The notes: a model not told the origin generated them from the sequence alone. A stretch of DNA of 64,000 bases from Agromyces sp. ISL-38 (GCF_018613935.1 NZ_JAGGPF010000013.1:62001-126000); one strand, 5' to 3'; shown: positions 40,711-50,239, counted from the stretch's first letter. Translations and numbers: made by a program.

Positions 40711-41592
40711 ATGGCAGGAAACGACGACGAGGTCGATGCGCGTTCAGAGCTCGAATCGCGGGTGTACTCGCGTTCCGGCTCTGTTGAGCCGCGCGTCGCC
40801 CGCTACGACCACGCCTCAGGACGAGTGCTCGAGCTCACCGAGAGCGAATGGCAGTTGCTCGAGATCGAACGCGAACGCGGCGACAAGCGGGTCGACACGA
40901 CAGGGTCGCTCCCGACCGCGCTCGACGGCAAGCCTGACGTCGAGCCATCCGTGCTGCCCGCAGAGAATGCGTCGTCTTCGCGGCGGCGGAGGCTGACGCC
41001 GCTGGCGGCCGGAGCGATCGGAATCGTCGTCGGCGCCGCGCTGTTCGCCGCCTGGCTCGGGCTCGGCGAGGCGGTGAATACACCACCGCGGTTCGATATC
41101 ACCATCGTCCCGTCGCCGACGGCCGACCCCGACTCGTCACTGCCTGCCGGCGCAGCGCTCGACTTCTTCCGCGACCCGCGACGGGGCAACGGCGTACTCC
41201 CCGGGGAAGGGATGTTCCCTGGCTGGCTGAACACGACCTTCGATATGTCGAGTGTCGCGCGTATCGTCGGTCCCGACGGGCCGGCAGCAGGTGTGACGGT
41301 CTACGCAGCGGTTCTGGTCAGTTCAACGGTCTCGAACAATCCAGCGGTCCCGAGAAGCGGCATCTCGTGCCTCATCGTCAAACTGGAGGCGAACGGCATG
41401 GTATGGAACTGCACCTCCTTGGAACGCGTGCTCGAGCGGGGCATGACGATGAACGCAGCCATTCCCAGAGATGTCGGAACGCACACCGATCAAGATGGCG
41501 ACGGCGTCATGGGGAGAGCATCGGAGACCGATGTACTCACCGTGGAGTGGCGACCGGACGGAACGTTCGTCGTGAGGCGGCACGACCCTTGA
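40711..41592 (+). CDS. Hypothetical membrane-anchored protein
   Basis: The protein has 293 aa. A charged N-terminal part of about 85 residues (with LTESEWQLLEIERERGD) precedes one transmembrane helix, LAAGAIGIVVGAALFAAWLGL. An exported domain of about 190 residues follows, with VTVYAAVLVSSTVSNNP and two cysteines in SGISCLIVKL and MVWNCTSLE that could form a disulfide. I recognise no family. The ATG at 40711 fits a TATGCT box at 40686. Codon use is a little less GC-biased than that of the neighbours. Confidence 0.75.
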   Translation: MAGNDDEVDARSELESRVYSRSGSVEPRVARYDHASGRVLELTESEWQLLEIERERGDKRVDTTGSLPTALDGKPDVEPSVLPAENASSSRRRRLTPLAAGAIGIVVGAALFAAWLGLGEAVNTPPRFDITIVPSPTADPDSSLPAGAALDFFRDPRRGNGVLPGEGMFPGWLNTTFDMSSVARIVGPDGPAAGVTVYAAVLVSSTVSNNPAVPRSGISCLIVKLEANGMVWNCTSLERVLERGMTMNAAIPRDVGTHTDQDGDGVMGRASETDVLTVEWRPDGTFVVRRHDP

Positions 41593-41613
41593 CGCGGATG
41601 ACCCGCCAAGCCC

Positions 41614-42456
41614 TCACGGCGCGAGCAGGAAGATCGGCGGCACTCCGGTATGCGCGTACACGATCACGAGGAAGACCACGAGATCGAACAACAGGTGCAC
41701 CGTGATCACGAACGCGAGCGACTTCGTGAGCATGAACGTGTAGCCCTGCAGGAGCGCGAACGGGATCGTCAGGAGCGGTCCCCAGCTCTGGTAGCCGAGC
41801 TCCCAGAGAAATGACACGAACACGATCGACTGCAGCAGGTTCGCCTGCCACACCGGGAAGTGCCGGCGCAGCAGGGCGAACACCGTGCAGACGAAGAACA
41901 GCTCGTCCCAGATGCCCACGGCGTTCACGCCCACGAACAGCCGCGCGATCTCATCGGGCAGCGTCACCGTCGGCCAGTTGGTGTAGACGCCCGAGGTGAT
42001 GAAGTAGAACGGCAGGATCAGCCACCCGAGTGCGGCGATCAACACCAGGTATGCCCATTGCACCGGCGACCACCGGTGGCCGGTACGCCAGGGGAATCGG
42101 ATGACGCGGTCGCCGAACACGAATCGCGAGATCACGAAGGGCACGGCGACTGCGAGGGAGAGCACCACGCCCATCAGGAGCATGTTGCCGTAGCTGATGT
42201 CGGCCGCGACCGAGATCGTCGAGACGATCGTCTCGCCCAGTGCCACGAGTGCGAGGTCGGGCAGGAGCCGGCTCGTGCGCCCAGAGCGGTCGGCGAGCCA
42301 CGCGCCGGCGAGGCCGACCGCGAGCATCGCATACCCCACGAGCGGCACCTCGACGCCGAAGAGGAACACGGCGGCAGCGCACACGATCGCGGCCGGCACG
42401 AGGCCGATCGGATGGGTGCGCACGTCGGGCGGGGCGGCGACAGTGGCAACTTGCAC
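41614..42456 (-). CDS. CPBP-like intramembrane protease family protein
   Basis: The protein has 280 aa with about eight hydrophobic segments. D184-E185 in GIWDELFFVCTVFALLRR is the position of the usual EE of motif 1. H254 in ITVHLLFDLVVF matches the histidine of the last motif. The FxxxH motif (VSFLWELGY) is altered. It may still be a CPBP/Abi-type protease, but the loss of the first glutamate makes activity uncertain. It is convergent with the hypothetical membrane protein gene. Confidence 0.75.
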   Translation of the reverse strand: MQVATVAAPPDVRTHPIGLVPAAIVCAAAVFLFGVEVPLVGYAMLAVGLAGAWLADRSGRTSRLLPDLALVALGETIVSTISVAADISYGNMLLMGVVLSLAVAVPFVISRFVFGDRVIRFPWRTGHRWSPVQWAYLVLIAALGWLILPFYFITSGVYTNWPTVTLPDEIARLFVGVNAVGIWDELFFVCTVFALLRRHFPVWQANLLQSIVFVSFLWELGYQSWGPLLTIPFALLQGYTFMLTKSLAFVITVHLLFDLVVFLVIVYAHTGVPPIFLLAP

Positions 42457-42574
42457 GAGCCCAGCTTCGCAACCGGGATGCCGCGCGGCAAGTCGACGCA
42501 GGGCGCCGGGCGGATGTCGGCGCGCCGGGCGAACTCACACCCCGCCTGTCAGCGGCGCATGCCACCATCGAATC

Positions 42575-43795
42575 ATGACGCGGATGCCCCGGCCCTACCC
42601 CTACTCGACACCGCTCCACGCGATCGTGCCGCCCTATCTGCTCGCGCGCATCGCGGCGATCGCCGATCCCCGCTTCGACGTCGCAGCCGACGCCGCGCGC
42701 CGGTCGCTGCTGCGAGACGCACCCATGCGCGAGTGGCGGCGCGAGGGCGAACCCCCATCGTTCATCCCTCACGAGCATCCCCCGCGCGACGAGCGTCCCG
42801 CTGCCCGGCCGGGCACGGCACCCGCTCCCGATCGCCGCATCTCCGACGCGGAGAACGCCGAGCGGCTGCCGGGGCGCCTCGTACGCCGCGAGAGCCAGCC
42901 GGCCACGGGCGATACGGCCGCCGACGCGGCGTACGACGGCCTCGGCGACACCTTCGAGCTCTTCGCACGCGTCTTCGCCCGCGACTCCATCGACGGCGCG
43001 GGCATTCCACTCGAGGCCACCGTGCACTACGGCGACCGCTACGACAACGCCTTCTGGGACGGCGAGCGCATGGTCTTCGGCGATGGCGACGGCGAGGTCT
43101 TCCGGGGATTCACCAGCTCGCTCAGCGTCATCGGTCACGAACTCGCGCACGGCGTCACCGAGCGCACGGCGAAGCTGCGCTACGAGGGTCAGTCCGGAGC
43201 ACTCAACGAACACATCTCCGACGTGTTCGGCGCACTCGTCGAGCAGTACGCCATGGGTCAAGATGCCGCGTCGGCGACGTGGCTCATCGGAGAGGGCGTG
43301 TTCACCGATCTCGTCGAGGGGCGCGCCATCCGTTCGATGAATGAGCCCGGAACGGCGTACGACGACGACGTGCTCGGTCGCGACCCGCAGCCCGACCATT
43401 TCGACCGGTACATCGAGACCGACGACGACAACGGCGGCGTGCACCTGAACTCCGGCATTCCCAATCGCGCGTTCGCCCTCGCGGCGATCGAACTTGGCGG
43501 GTTCGCCTGGGAGCATGTCGGGCGCGTCTGGTACGACGTGCTCACGTCGGGCATCCTCCGCCCCGACGACGGATTCCACACGTTCGCCGCCGAGACGGTG
43601 CGCGCGGCGAATGAGCGCTTCGGCGCCGATTCCCCCGAGTCGCGAGCCGTGACCAGCGGCTGGAGCGGGGTCGGCATCGACGTGCTCGCGTCGCCGGATC
43701 CGGCCCAAGAGGGTGCCGCGAGCGGCCCCGGGAGTACGATGCCGACATGGACGTCATCGTCTCGCGGAGCGGAGGCATCGCCGGGCTTCGACTGA
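42575..43795 (+). CDS. M4 family (protealysin-like) metalloprotease
   Basis: The protein has 406 aa. The N-terminal STPLHAIVPPYLL motif matches the short propeptide of protealysin-like M4 enzymes, and no signal peptide is present. H188-E189-L-A-H192 and E212 (GALNEHISDVFG) bind zinc, and H290 in DNGGVHLNSGIPN is the catalytic histidine. The propeptide of about 110 residues ends in a Pro/Arg-rich region. Such enzymes stay in the cell or leave without a Sec signal. The last 49 nt overlap the inhibitor gene. Confidence 0.92.
   Translation: MTRMPRPYPYSTPLHAIVPPYLLARIAAIADPRFDVAADAARRSLLRDAPMREWRREGEPPSFIPHEHPPRDERPAARPGTAPAPDRRISDAENAERLPGRLVRRESQPATGDTAADAAYDGLGDTFELFARVFARDSIDGAGIPLEATVHYGDRYDNAFWDGERMVFGDGDGEVFRGFTSSLSVIGHELAHGVTERTAKLRYEGQSGALNEHISDVFGALVEQYAMGQDAASATWLIGEGVFTDLVEGRAIRSMNEPGTAYDDDVLGRDPQPDHFDRYIETDDDNGGVHLNSGIPNRAFALAAIELGGFAWEHVGRVWYDVLTSGILRPDDGFHTFAAETVRAANERFGADSPESRAVTSGWSGVGIDVLASPDPAQEGAASGPGSTMPTWTSSSRGAEASPGFD
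43735..43740 (+). promoter_or_regulatory. -10 box TACGAT of the inhibitor gene, inside the protease gene
   Basis: TACGAT ends 6 nt before the ATG at 43747. The inhibitor could thus be made from its own leaderless transcript that begins within the protease coding sequence. Confidence 0.55.
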
Positions 43796-44055
43796 CGTGG
43801 GAAGTCCACGTCGAGGAGCAGCCCGACCCCGACGACTGGTACGTCCTGATCCGCGAGATCCCGTGGAGCACGCCGCCGCCGGTTCCGCCCGAACCCGACC
43901 GCTTCATCTATCGCATCCGCTGCGAGCCGCATGAGGCGACGCTCGCCGAGCGTCAGCTCACCGGGCCCTGGCGTGCGCTGGTCGAACGAGTGCAGGAGCG
44001 AACAGAACCCGAGCGGAGTCCGCACAAAACCCGGCCGCGGCGTACCGCGCACTGA
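43747..44055 (+). CDS. Emfourin-like inhibitor of M4 proteases
   Basis: The protein has 102 aa. The start VDVIVSRSGGIAGLRLTW, in other words M-D-V-I-V-S-R-S-G-G-I-A-G, is the hallmark of the emfourin family, first described as an inhibitor of Serratia protealysin. No signal peptide is present, as in its partner. It overlaps the protease gene by 49 nt in another frame. It should bind and silence the protease inside the cell. The Pro-rich loop STPPPVPPEPD may be part of the inhibitory surface (inference). Confidence 0.85.
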   Translation: MDVIVSRSGGIAGLRLTWEVHVEEQPDPDDWYVLIREIPWSTPPPVPPEPDRFIYRIRCEPHEATLAERQLTGPWRALVERVQERTEPERSPHKTRPRRTAH

Positions 44056-44102
44056 GCCGCCTCACGGTCGCGGCGGCGGCGCCATGACCGGCCGGGCATG
44101 AC

Positions 44103-44135
44103 GAAGGCCGGCAGGCTGCATGCCCACCGGCCTTC
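44103..44135. terminator. Bidirectional hairpin between inhibitor and FKBP genes
   Basis: GAAGGCCGG (44103-44111) pairs with CCGGCCTTC (44127-44135), a 9-bp stem with a partly paired 15-nt loop. It lies between convergent stops. Confidence 0.75.
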
Positions 44136-44153
44136 GAGATCAGGCGATCGTGC

Positions 44154-44525
44154 TCAGCTGACGCCGAGCAGGTCGATCACGAAGATCAGGGTCTTTCCAG
44201 AGAGCTGGTGGCCGCCGCCGACCGGGCCGTAGGCCTGGTGCGGGGGCACCGTGAGCTTGCGTCGACCGCCGACCTTCATGCCGGGGATTCCCTCCTGCCA
44301 ACCGGCGATGAGCGCCTGAAGAGGGAAGTTGATGGACTGCCCGCGGCTCCACGACGAGTCGAACTCATCGCCCGACTCGTACTCGACGCCGAGGTAGTGC
44401 ACGTCGACGGTCGAGCCGGGTGTCGCCTCGGCGCCATCGCCCACCACGATGTCCTCGACCACGAGTTCAGTGGGAGCGGGGCCCTCGGGGAAGTCGATTT
44501 CGGGCTTGCTGTTCGTATCGGTCAT
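44154..44525 (-). CDS. FKBP-type peptidyl-prolyl isomerase
   Basis: The protein has 123 aa. VDVHYLGVEYESGDEFDSSW, QALIAGWQEGIPGMKVGGRR (split at Q) and PPHQAYGP are the FKBP active-site segments. It is cytoplasmic. The ATG at 44525 gives the usual acidic N-terminus (MTDTNSKPEIDFPEG); the in-frame extension upstream was rejected. It folds proteins by isomerising prolyl bonds. The upstream 170 nt hold no gene that I can see. Confidence 0.92.
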   Translation of the reverse strand: MTDTNSKPEIDFPEGPAPTELVVEDIVVGDGAEATPGSTVDVHYLGVEYESGDEFDSSWSRGQSINFPLQALIAGWQEGIPGMKVGGRRKLTVPPHQAYGPVGGGHQLSGKTLIFVIDLLGVS

Positions 44526-44695
44526 GCGTCCAGCCAAACAGATCAAGGGGTGCGGGGCAAACGCGGACGACCGTCCACCCCCCTCTTGCGCTCACCGCGA
44601 ACACGTTGCACGCTGGTATTCGAGAACTCGTCGTCCTGTAGCGCTGTCGGCAGTGCCACACCACAGGGCGGCGAGTTTCTTCGTGTTCGGAGGGG

Positions 44696-45874
44696 CTAGC
44701 GCAAGCGGTCGGCGAACCAGCCGAAGACGTCGCTGAAGTAGCGCGATGGTCCCATCCCCTCGCAATGTCCGCCGCTGCCGTCGGCCTCGCGGTACACCGT
44801 GAACTGCTTCTCGTCGACTGTGAGCCGGTCGAAGAACTCCTCGGTTCCGGCTTGCGCGGGGTCGCCCTCGCCGTAGGAGACGAACGTCGGGCACTCGAGC
44901 GCCTCGACGTCGACCGTCCACTCCCGCATCAGCTGCGCGTACGCGAGGGGCGAGTCGACGCCGTGGGCCCGTGCGCGAGACAGCCAGAACTCCTGTCCGT
45001 GCACGCCAGGGTAGGCCTCCCAGATGGCGTCGTCGAAGGCCGGATCGCCTGCGTCGAGGAGCGCGAGGAGGTCGGCGGGCATCCGCGACCGGAAGACGGC
45101 GCCCATGTCGTATTGCGCGGGATCTGCCGACATCGCGGTGATCCGTGGTTCCATCGAGGCCGCCCGCGGCGCGAGGTAGCCGCCGAAGCTGCGCCCGACG
45201 ATGCCGATGCGTTCGCCGTCGAGGTCGGCCCGAGTGCGCACGAAATCGATCACGGCGCCCGCGACAGCCTCGAAATCGGGACGGAACGGGATGCCGCGAT
45301 CGAAGAGCATCTCCGCCTGGCCCGGGCCCGAGAACATGATCACGGAGAAGCCGCGGGCCGCCGCCTCGGCCGCGCCGAGCGAGTACAGCTCCTCGACCGG
45401 CGAGTCGTAGCCGCACGGAAGGAGCAGCGTCGGGCCCGGCGCCGCGTCGCGCGGGCGGACGAGGTATCCCTCGAGCTCGACGTCTTCGTACGGGATCGAG
45501 ACGCGCTCCGTCGGGAAGGGCAGGTGCGGAGCCGCCGCCCGGAACGCCGCCTGGCTGTGGTGGAAGGCCTCGAGCAGGGCCACCCCGTGCGGCTCCCGCC
45601 GCGTGAAGAAATATGCCGAACGGTAGTACTCGCTCGCGCGGAGGTGGGCGGATACCGCGTTCACGTCGTGTCCCGCCGCGGCCTCCGCTTCACCGAGCAG
45701 CCGCGCCGACTCCCCCGCCGCGAACCACTCGCCGTACCAGCTGTCGTAGTCGCGCGGAACGATGCGCGCGGCGACCGCGAAGATCTCGCCCAGGTCGCAG
45801 CATCCGTACGACGCCTTCGCGGCAGTGCGCTGCAACTGCCGGTCGAACTCGGGGTCGTCGAAATAGAGCTGCAT
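44696..45874 (-). CDS. Alpha/beta hydrolase of the FrsA-like group
   Basis: The protein has 392 aa. An N-terminal helical cap of about 120 residues precedes the hydrolase fold. S229 in GIVGRSFGGYLAPR is the nucleophile, and GSGGHCEGMG near the C-terminus holds the catalytic histidine. This layout matches FrsA or C-C bond hydrolases such as 2,6-dihydroxypseudooxynicotine hydrolase. The substrate is unknown. The ATG at 45874 has GGAAGGA upstream, and a TATGAT -10 lies about 40 nt before it. Confidence 0.87.
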   Translation of the reverse strand: MQLYFDDPEFDRQLQRTAAKASYGCCDLGEIFAVAARIVPRDYDSWYGEWFAAGESARLLGEAEAAAGHDVNAVSAHLRASEYYRSAYFFTRREPHGVALLEAFHHSQAAFRAAAPHLPFPTERVSIPYEDVELEGYLVRPRDAAPGPTLLLPCGYDSPVEELYSLGAAEAAARGFSVIMFSGPGQAEMLFDRGIPFRPDFEAVAGAVIDFVRTRADLDGERIGIVGRSFGGYLAPRAASMEPRITAMSADPAQYDMGAVFRSRMPADLLALLDAGDPAFDDAIWEAYPGVHGQEFWLSRARAHGVDSPLAYAQLMREWTVDVEALECPTFVSYGEGDPAQAGTEEFFDRLTVDEKQFTVYREADGSGGHCEGMGPSRYFSDVFGWFADRLR

Positions 45875-45976
45875 CAGGTCCTTCCGCGCCGCCGGGCGCG
45901 GCCTCTGCGCACATCATAGGGTCGCGCCACGGCGCCTGGATGCCCCGGAAACGGGGGTGATCCGCACCATCGCGAC

Positions 45977-47140
45977 TCAGCGCTGCAGCGCCGCCCGATC
46001 GATTGCGACGGCATCGAGCAGCAGTCGCTCGTCGGTGACGTGCCGCACGTCGCCGCGGCCGGAGACGAGCACATGCCGGTTGAACGCGAGATGCGTGGCA
46101 TCGGCGATGAGCCGCCGCATGAGCGCGGTTCGCGGCGGCGTCTGCGACCGCGCCCACGCCCGCGCCCGCCGGCGACCGGCCGGAGTCGCGAGCATCTCGA
46201 CCTCGGCGGCGCTGAACCACCCGACGGCGGCGTACTCGCCGAGACGAGCGCGCGTCACGCGCACCTCCTGGCGGCGGAGGAAGAACGTGAGGAGCACCGC
46301 GCCGACGAAGATCGGCACCTGCACGGTGAAGTAGAGCCCGACCGCGTCGTCGGCGAACGCGAGCGACCCGTTCCAGAGGGCGTGCAACAGCACGGCGGCG
46401 GCGAGGCCGAGCAGGAACCAGCCCACGACGCCCGCTCCACCGCCACGCCGGGCGCCGATGCCGATGACGAGCCCCGTGCAGGCCGTGAACAGCACGTGCG
46501 CGAACGGGGAGAAGAGTCCGCGCACCACGAACACCGCGCCGAGCTCGCCCGCGCCGCCCTCGGCGAGCGCGGCACCGAAGTAGAGGATGTTCTCGGTGAA
46601 GGCGAAGCCCGCCGCGACGGTGGCCGCGTACACGAGGCCGTCGACCGGTCCGTCGAAGTGCGAGCGCGAGAACGCGTAGAGGAGCAGCACGCCGATGCCC
46701 TTCGCGGTCTCCTCGACGATCGGCGCCTGCACCACCGCCGCCATCGCCTCGTTCGGGCTGCCGCCGGGCTCGGCGAACGCGAGGAGGAGCTGCAGGCCGA
46801 GATCGATGATGAGCGCGGCGGCGACCGATACCGCAGCACCCCAGAGGAACGCGAACCAGAGCGCCCACCGCGGCTCGGGCTCCCAGCGGTCGACCCATCG
46901 CACCGCGAGCAGCACGATCGCGAGGGGGACGACAGCGAGGAGTGACCCGATGGCGAGGGCCGACACGCCGAGGGCGACCGCGAGGTAGGCGAGCACGAGC
47001 AGGCCGACGACGACGCCGAGCAGGATGCCGACGATCGCGAACGCGGCACCGCCGCTGCGGGCCCGCTGCGGCGGCGGCGGCGCAGCCCACAGCGACGGCG
47101 ACGGGGTCGGATTCTGCGCTGGCACGGGTGCGTGGCTCAC
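45977..47140 (-). CDS. PrsW family intramembrane metalloprotease
   Basis: The protein has 387 aa with eight or nine hydrophobic segments. E143-E144 in VEETAKGIG, ENILYFG, and two histidine motifs SPFAHVLFTACTG and HALWN are the PrsW/CPBP-superfamily metal site. A Pro-rich cytoplasmic N-terminus and a soluble C-terminal part of about 90 residues flank the membrane core. PrsW cleaves anti-sigma factors in Bacillus; the target here is unknown. The start is GTG 47140, leaderless. Confidence 0.9.
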   Translation of the reverse strand: MSHAPVPAQNPTPSPSLWAAPPPPQRARSGGAAFAIVGILLGVVVGLLVLAYLAVALGVSALAIGSLLAVVPLAIVLLAVRWVDRWEPEPRWALWFAFLWGAAVSVAAALIIDLGLQLLLAFAEPGGSPNEAMAAVVQAPIVEETAKGIGVLLLYAFSRSHFDGPVDGLVYAATVAAGFAFTENILYFGAALAEGGAGELGAVFVVRGLFSPFAHVLFTACTGLVIGIGARRGGGAGVVGWFLLGLAAAVLLHALWNGSLAFADDAVGLYFTVQVPIFVGAVLLTFFLRRQEVRVTRARLGEYAAVGWFSAAEVEMLATPAGRRRARAWARSQTPPRTALMRRLIADATHLAFNRHVLVSGRGDVRHVTDERLLLDAVAIDRAALQR

Positions 47141-47146
47141 CCGGGC

Positions 47147-47152
47147 AGCCTA
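47147..47152 (-). promoter_or_regulatory. -10 box TAGGCT of a leaderless promoter
   Basis: On the minus strand TAGGCT ends 6 nt before GTG 47140 and lies inside the last codons of the oxidase gene. Confidence 0.6.
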
Positions 47153-48556
47153 TCGAGCGGGCGGCGCGGATGCCTCGAACATCACGCCCGGGTTCAGGAT
47201 GCCGCTCGGGTCGAACAACGCCTTGATGCCCCGCTGCAGTTCGAACGAGTCGCCGCCGAGCTCGTCGGCGAGCCAGCGTCGCTTGAGGATGCCGACGCCG
47301 TGCTCGCCCGTGAGCGTGCCGCCGAGGGCCACAGCGGCTCGGAACAGCTCGTCGGCCGCGGCCCACACGTGCTCGGGCACCTCGTCTCCCGTGAACACGA
47401 AGTTCGGGTGGAGGTTGCCGTCGCCCGCGTGCGCGATCGTGGGGATCTCGAGGCCGTGGCGCGCGCCGATCTCCTCGATCGCACGGAACATCTCGGGCAG
47501 GCGGGAGCGCGGCACCGCGACGTCTTCGATGAGCACCTGCCCGGTCGCCGCGAAGGCCGGATGCACCGCCCTGCGGATGTCGAGGAGCCGCTCGCCGGTT
47601 GCGGCATCCGTCGACACCGCGACGCGGCCGCCCGCCTCGGCGAAGATCGCGGCGATGGCCGCCGCCTCGATCGCCGCCGCCGCGCTGTCGCTCTGGGCGA
47701 GCAGGAACGTCTCGCCGGGCGTGATCGACTCGAGGGGCGTGCCGGCGAGCGCCGCCGGGCCGAGGAACGTCGCGACACGGGCGAGGCCCGCCGCGTCGAT
47801 GAGCTCGAGCACGGCCGGGCGGATGCGAGCGGCCGTGACGCCGGCCGAGGCGCGCGCTGCGGCCCCGACATCGGGGAACGCCGCGGCGACCGTGACGACG
47901 GCGCCGGCGATGAGCGGTCGAAGCCGCAGGGTGGCCTCGACGATGACGCCGAGCGTGCCTTCGGAGCCCGTGAACAGGGCGGTGAGATCGTAGCCGGTGA
48001 CGCCCTTGACGGTGCGGTGGCCCGTGCGGAGCAATCGCCCGTCGGCGAGCACCACGGCGAGGCCGAGCACTGCCTCACGGGTGACGCCGTACTTCGCGCA
48101 GAGCAGCCCGCCGGCGTTCGTGGCGATGTTGCCGCCGATCGAGGAGATCGCGCGGCTCGCAGGGTCCGGCGCGAACCAGAGGCCGAGCGGGGCGAGCGAG
48201 TCGTTGAGGTCGCCGTTGAGCACACCCGGCTCGACGACCGCGAGCTCGTCGGCCTGGGAGACCTCGAGGATGCGGTTCATGCGCGTCAGGTCGAGCACGA
48301 TCGCACCCTGGCTCGCGATCGCGCCGCCGGCGAGCCCCGTGCCGGCTCCCCGCGGTACGACGGGCGTTCCGGTCGAGTGCGCGATGCGCATCACGGCCTG
48401 CACCTCGGAAACGGATGCCGCGTGCACGACGGCGATCGGCGGCGTGGCGCTGCGCCAACCCGAGCGATCCTCGCGCGTCGCCTCGAGCGCTGCAGGGTCG
48501 GTGGAGACGGATGCCCCGAGGGCGTCGCGCAGCAGGGAGATGACGGCATGCGGCAT
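47150..48556 (-). CDS. FAD-linked oxidase, GlcD/D-lactate dehydrogenase-like
   Basis: The protein has 468 aa. The N-terminal FAD_binding_4 domain carries [16 protein letters not shown] and [12 protein letters not shown]. The C-terminal domain ends with [13 protein letters not shown] and [17 protein letters not shown], as in glycolate oxidase subunit GlcD and D-2-hydroxyacid dehydrogenases. No GlcE or GlcF gene is adjacent, so a single-subunit D-lactate or D-2-hydroxyglutarate-type enzyme is more likely. ATG 48556 is leaderless. PrsW follows after 9 nt. Confidence 0.92.
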   Translation of the reverse strand: MPHAVISLLRDALGASVSTDPAALEATREDRSGWRSATPPIAVVHAASVSEVQAVMRIAHSTGTPVVPRGAGTGLAGGAIASQGAIVLDLTRMNRILEVSQADELAVVEPGVLNGDLNDSLAPLGLWFAPDPASRAISSIGGNIATNAGGLLCAKYGVTREAVLGLAVVLADGRLLRTGHRTVKGVTGYDLTALFTGSEGTLGVIVEATLRLRPLIAGAVVTVAAAFPDVGAAARASAGVTAARIRPAVLELIDAAGLARVATFLGPAALAGTPLESITPGETFLLAQSDSAAAAIEAAAIAAIFAEAGGRVAVSTDAATGERLLDIRRAVHPAFAATGQVLIEDVAVPRSRLPEMFRAIEEIGARHGLEIPTIAHAGDGNLHPNFVFTGDEVPEHVWAAADELFRAAVALGGTLTGEHGVGILKRRWLADELGGDSFELQRGIKALFDPSGILNPGVMFEASAPPAR

Positions 48557-48562
48557 CCCTCC

Positions 48563-48568
48563 ACCCTA
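48563..48568 (-). promoter_or_regulatory. -10 box TAGGGT of a leaderless promoter
   Basis: On the minus strand TAGGGT ends 6 nt before the ATG at 48556. Confidence 0.6.
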
Positions 48569-48630
48569 GCCGCGGCGCCGATGTCCGATTTCCGCCGGTC
48601 GATGTCGTCGGGACGTGCGAGGCTAGGGTC

Positions 48631-50208
48631 ATGACCACGACGATCAGCGCACCGGAGCGGCCCTCTCCTGAAGCGGCGCCGGGTGCCGCACGACCCGGCC
48701 GCAGGCGCGTCGACCCGCTCGCCGACCCCGTGTTCGCCGAGCGCTATCGAGCGATGCAGGCGCGTGACGCGCGCTTCGACGGGCAATTCATCACGGGCGT
48801 GCACTCGACCGGCATCTACTGCCGGCCGAGCTGCCCCGCAGTTCTGCCGAAGGCCACGAACGTCAGCTTCTACCTCACGGCGGCCGCCGCCCACGAGGCG
48901 GGCCTGCGGGCCTGCAAGCGCTGCCTGCCCGACGCGGTCCCCGGCTCCCCCCAGTGGGACCTGCGCGACGACCTCGCCGCCCGCGCGATGCGCCTCATCG
49001 CCGACGGCGTCGTCGAGCGCGAGGGCGTGCCGGGCCTGGCCGCCAGGCTCGGCTACACGAGTCGGCACCTCACGCGGGTGCTCACGGCAGAACTCGGCGC
49101 CGGCCCGCTGGCCCTCGCCCGCGCTCACCGCGCACAGACCGCGCGCGCCCTGCTCACCTCCACGACCCTCCCCGCGGCGGATGTCGCGTTCGCCTCGGGG
49201 TTCGGCAGCATCCGCCAGTTCAACGACACGATCAGGGCCGTCTATGAGCGCAGCCCGCTCGAGCTGCGACTCGCGGCGCGGGTGCGCCAGCGTGAACGGC
49301 CCCCCGAGCGGCGGCAGCTCGACACCGAGGCAGGTGTCGTGCACCTGCGCCTGCCGGCCCGGCCGCCGTTCGATGCCGAGGGCGTCTTCGAGTGGCTCGC
49401 CGCTCGCGCCGTCGACGGCGTCGAGGTGGCGGGCTCCGATCGGTTCGAGCGCACGCTGCGCCTGCCCGGCGGGCCGGCGCTCGTGCGCTTCGCCGCGACC
49501 GGGGGCGACGGCTCCCCCGCGATCGACGTCGAGGCCAAGCTCTCGAGCCTGGCCGACCTGCCGCCGCTCGTCGCGCGGGTGCGCCGCTTGTTCGACCTCG
49601 ATGCCGATGCAGTCGCGATCGACGCCGCGCTCGCGGCCGATCCGGCGTTCGCCGCGTCGGTCGCCGCGACTCCCGGCATGCGAGTGCCCGGATGCCTCGA
49701 CCCGCACGAGCTGGTCTTCCGCGCTCTCATCGGGCAGCAGGTGTCGGTGAAGTCCGCCCGCACCACCCTCTCGCGGGTGGCCGCCGAGCTCGGCGAACGC
49801 GTCGCCTCGACCGGGGCAGGCGTGCTCTTCCCGACGGCGGCGGCGATCGCCGAGGGCGGCGGGGAGGTGCTCCGCGGGCCGGCCGCGCGCGTGCGCACGA
49901 TTCTCGACGTCGCCCGCCGGCTCGATTCGGGCGAGCTCGTCGTGGCGCCCGAGCGTGAGCGCGACGAGTTGCAGGCCGACCTGCTGGCGGTGCCGGGCAT
50001 CGGCCCATGGACGGCCGGTTACCTCGCAATGCGGGTGACTCGCGCGCCAGACGTGCTGCTCACCGGCGACCTCGCGCTGCGCAACGGCGCCGCCAGGCTC
50101 GGGCTCGCATCGACACCCTCCGCTCTCGATGCGATCGGCACTCGCTGGGCGCCGTGGCGCAGCTACGCAAGCATGCATCTCTGGCGCGCCGCCGGCGCAG
50201 AGATCTGA
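48631..50208 (+). CDS. Ada-AlkA fusion (alkylation regulator + DNA-3-methyladenine glycosylase)
   Basis: The protein has 525 aa. The Ada zinc domain carries C64, C68, C95 and C98 ([15 protein letters not shown]); one cysteine is the methyl-phosphotriester acceptor. An AraC helix-turn-helix (about 115-215, [20 protein letters not shown]) follows, then an AlkA N-terminal domain and a helix-hairpin-helix GPD domain with [18 protein letters not shown] and [13 protein letters not shown], whose aspartate is catalytic. It repairs alkylated bases and may sense damage. The O6-methylguanine transferase domain is absent. A -10-like TAGGGT ends only 1 nt before the ATG, so the start may lie slightly downstream. 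Confidence 0.92.
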   Translation: MTTTISAPERPSPEAAPGAARPGRRRVDPLADPVFAERYRAMQARDARFDGQFITGVHSTGIYCRPSCPAVLPKATNVSFYLTAAAAHEAGLRACKRCLPDAVPGSPQWDLRDDLAARAMRLIADGVVEREGVPGLAARLGYTSRHLTRVLTAELGAGPLALARAHRAQTARALLTSTTLPAADVAFASGFGSIRQFNDTIRAVYERSPLELRLAARVRQRERPPERRQLDTEAGVVHLRLPARPPFDAEGVFEWLAARAVDGVEVAGSDRFERTLRLPGGPALVRFAATGGDGSPAIDVEAKLSSLADLPPLVARVRRLFDLDADAVAIDAALAADPAFAASVAATPGMRVPGCLDPHELVFRALIGQQVSVKSARTTLSRVAAELGERVASTGAGVLFPTAAAIAEGGGEVLRGPAARVRTILDVARRLDSGELVVAPERERDELQADLLAVPGIGPWTAGYLAMRVTRAPDVLLTGDLALRNGAARLGLASTPSALDAIGTRWAPWRSYASMHLWRAAGAEI

Positions 50209-50227
50209 TGTCTGGGCCGATGCGAGG

Positions 50228-50233
50228 TACGAT
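50228..50233 (+). promoter_or_regulatory. -10 box TACGAT of a leaderless promoter
   Basis: TACGAT ends 6 nt before the ATG at 50240 of the FadR-type regulator. Confidence 0.6.
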
Positions 50234-50239
50234 GCCCGC

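Noticed and set aside
44546-44696. Small gene or RNA between FKBP and the alpha/beta hydrolase
   Set aside because: No start with a ribosome site, no stable fold and no similarity was visible in the 150 nt.
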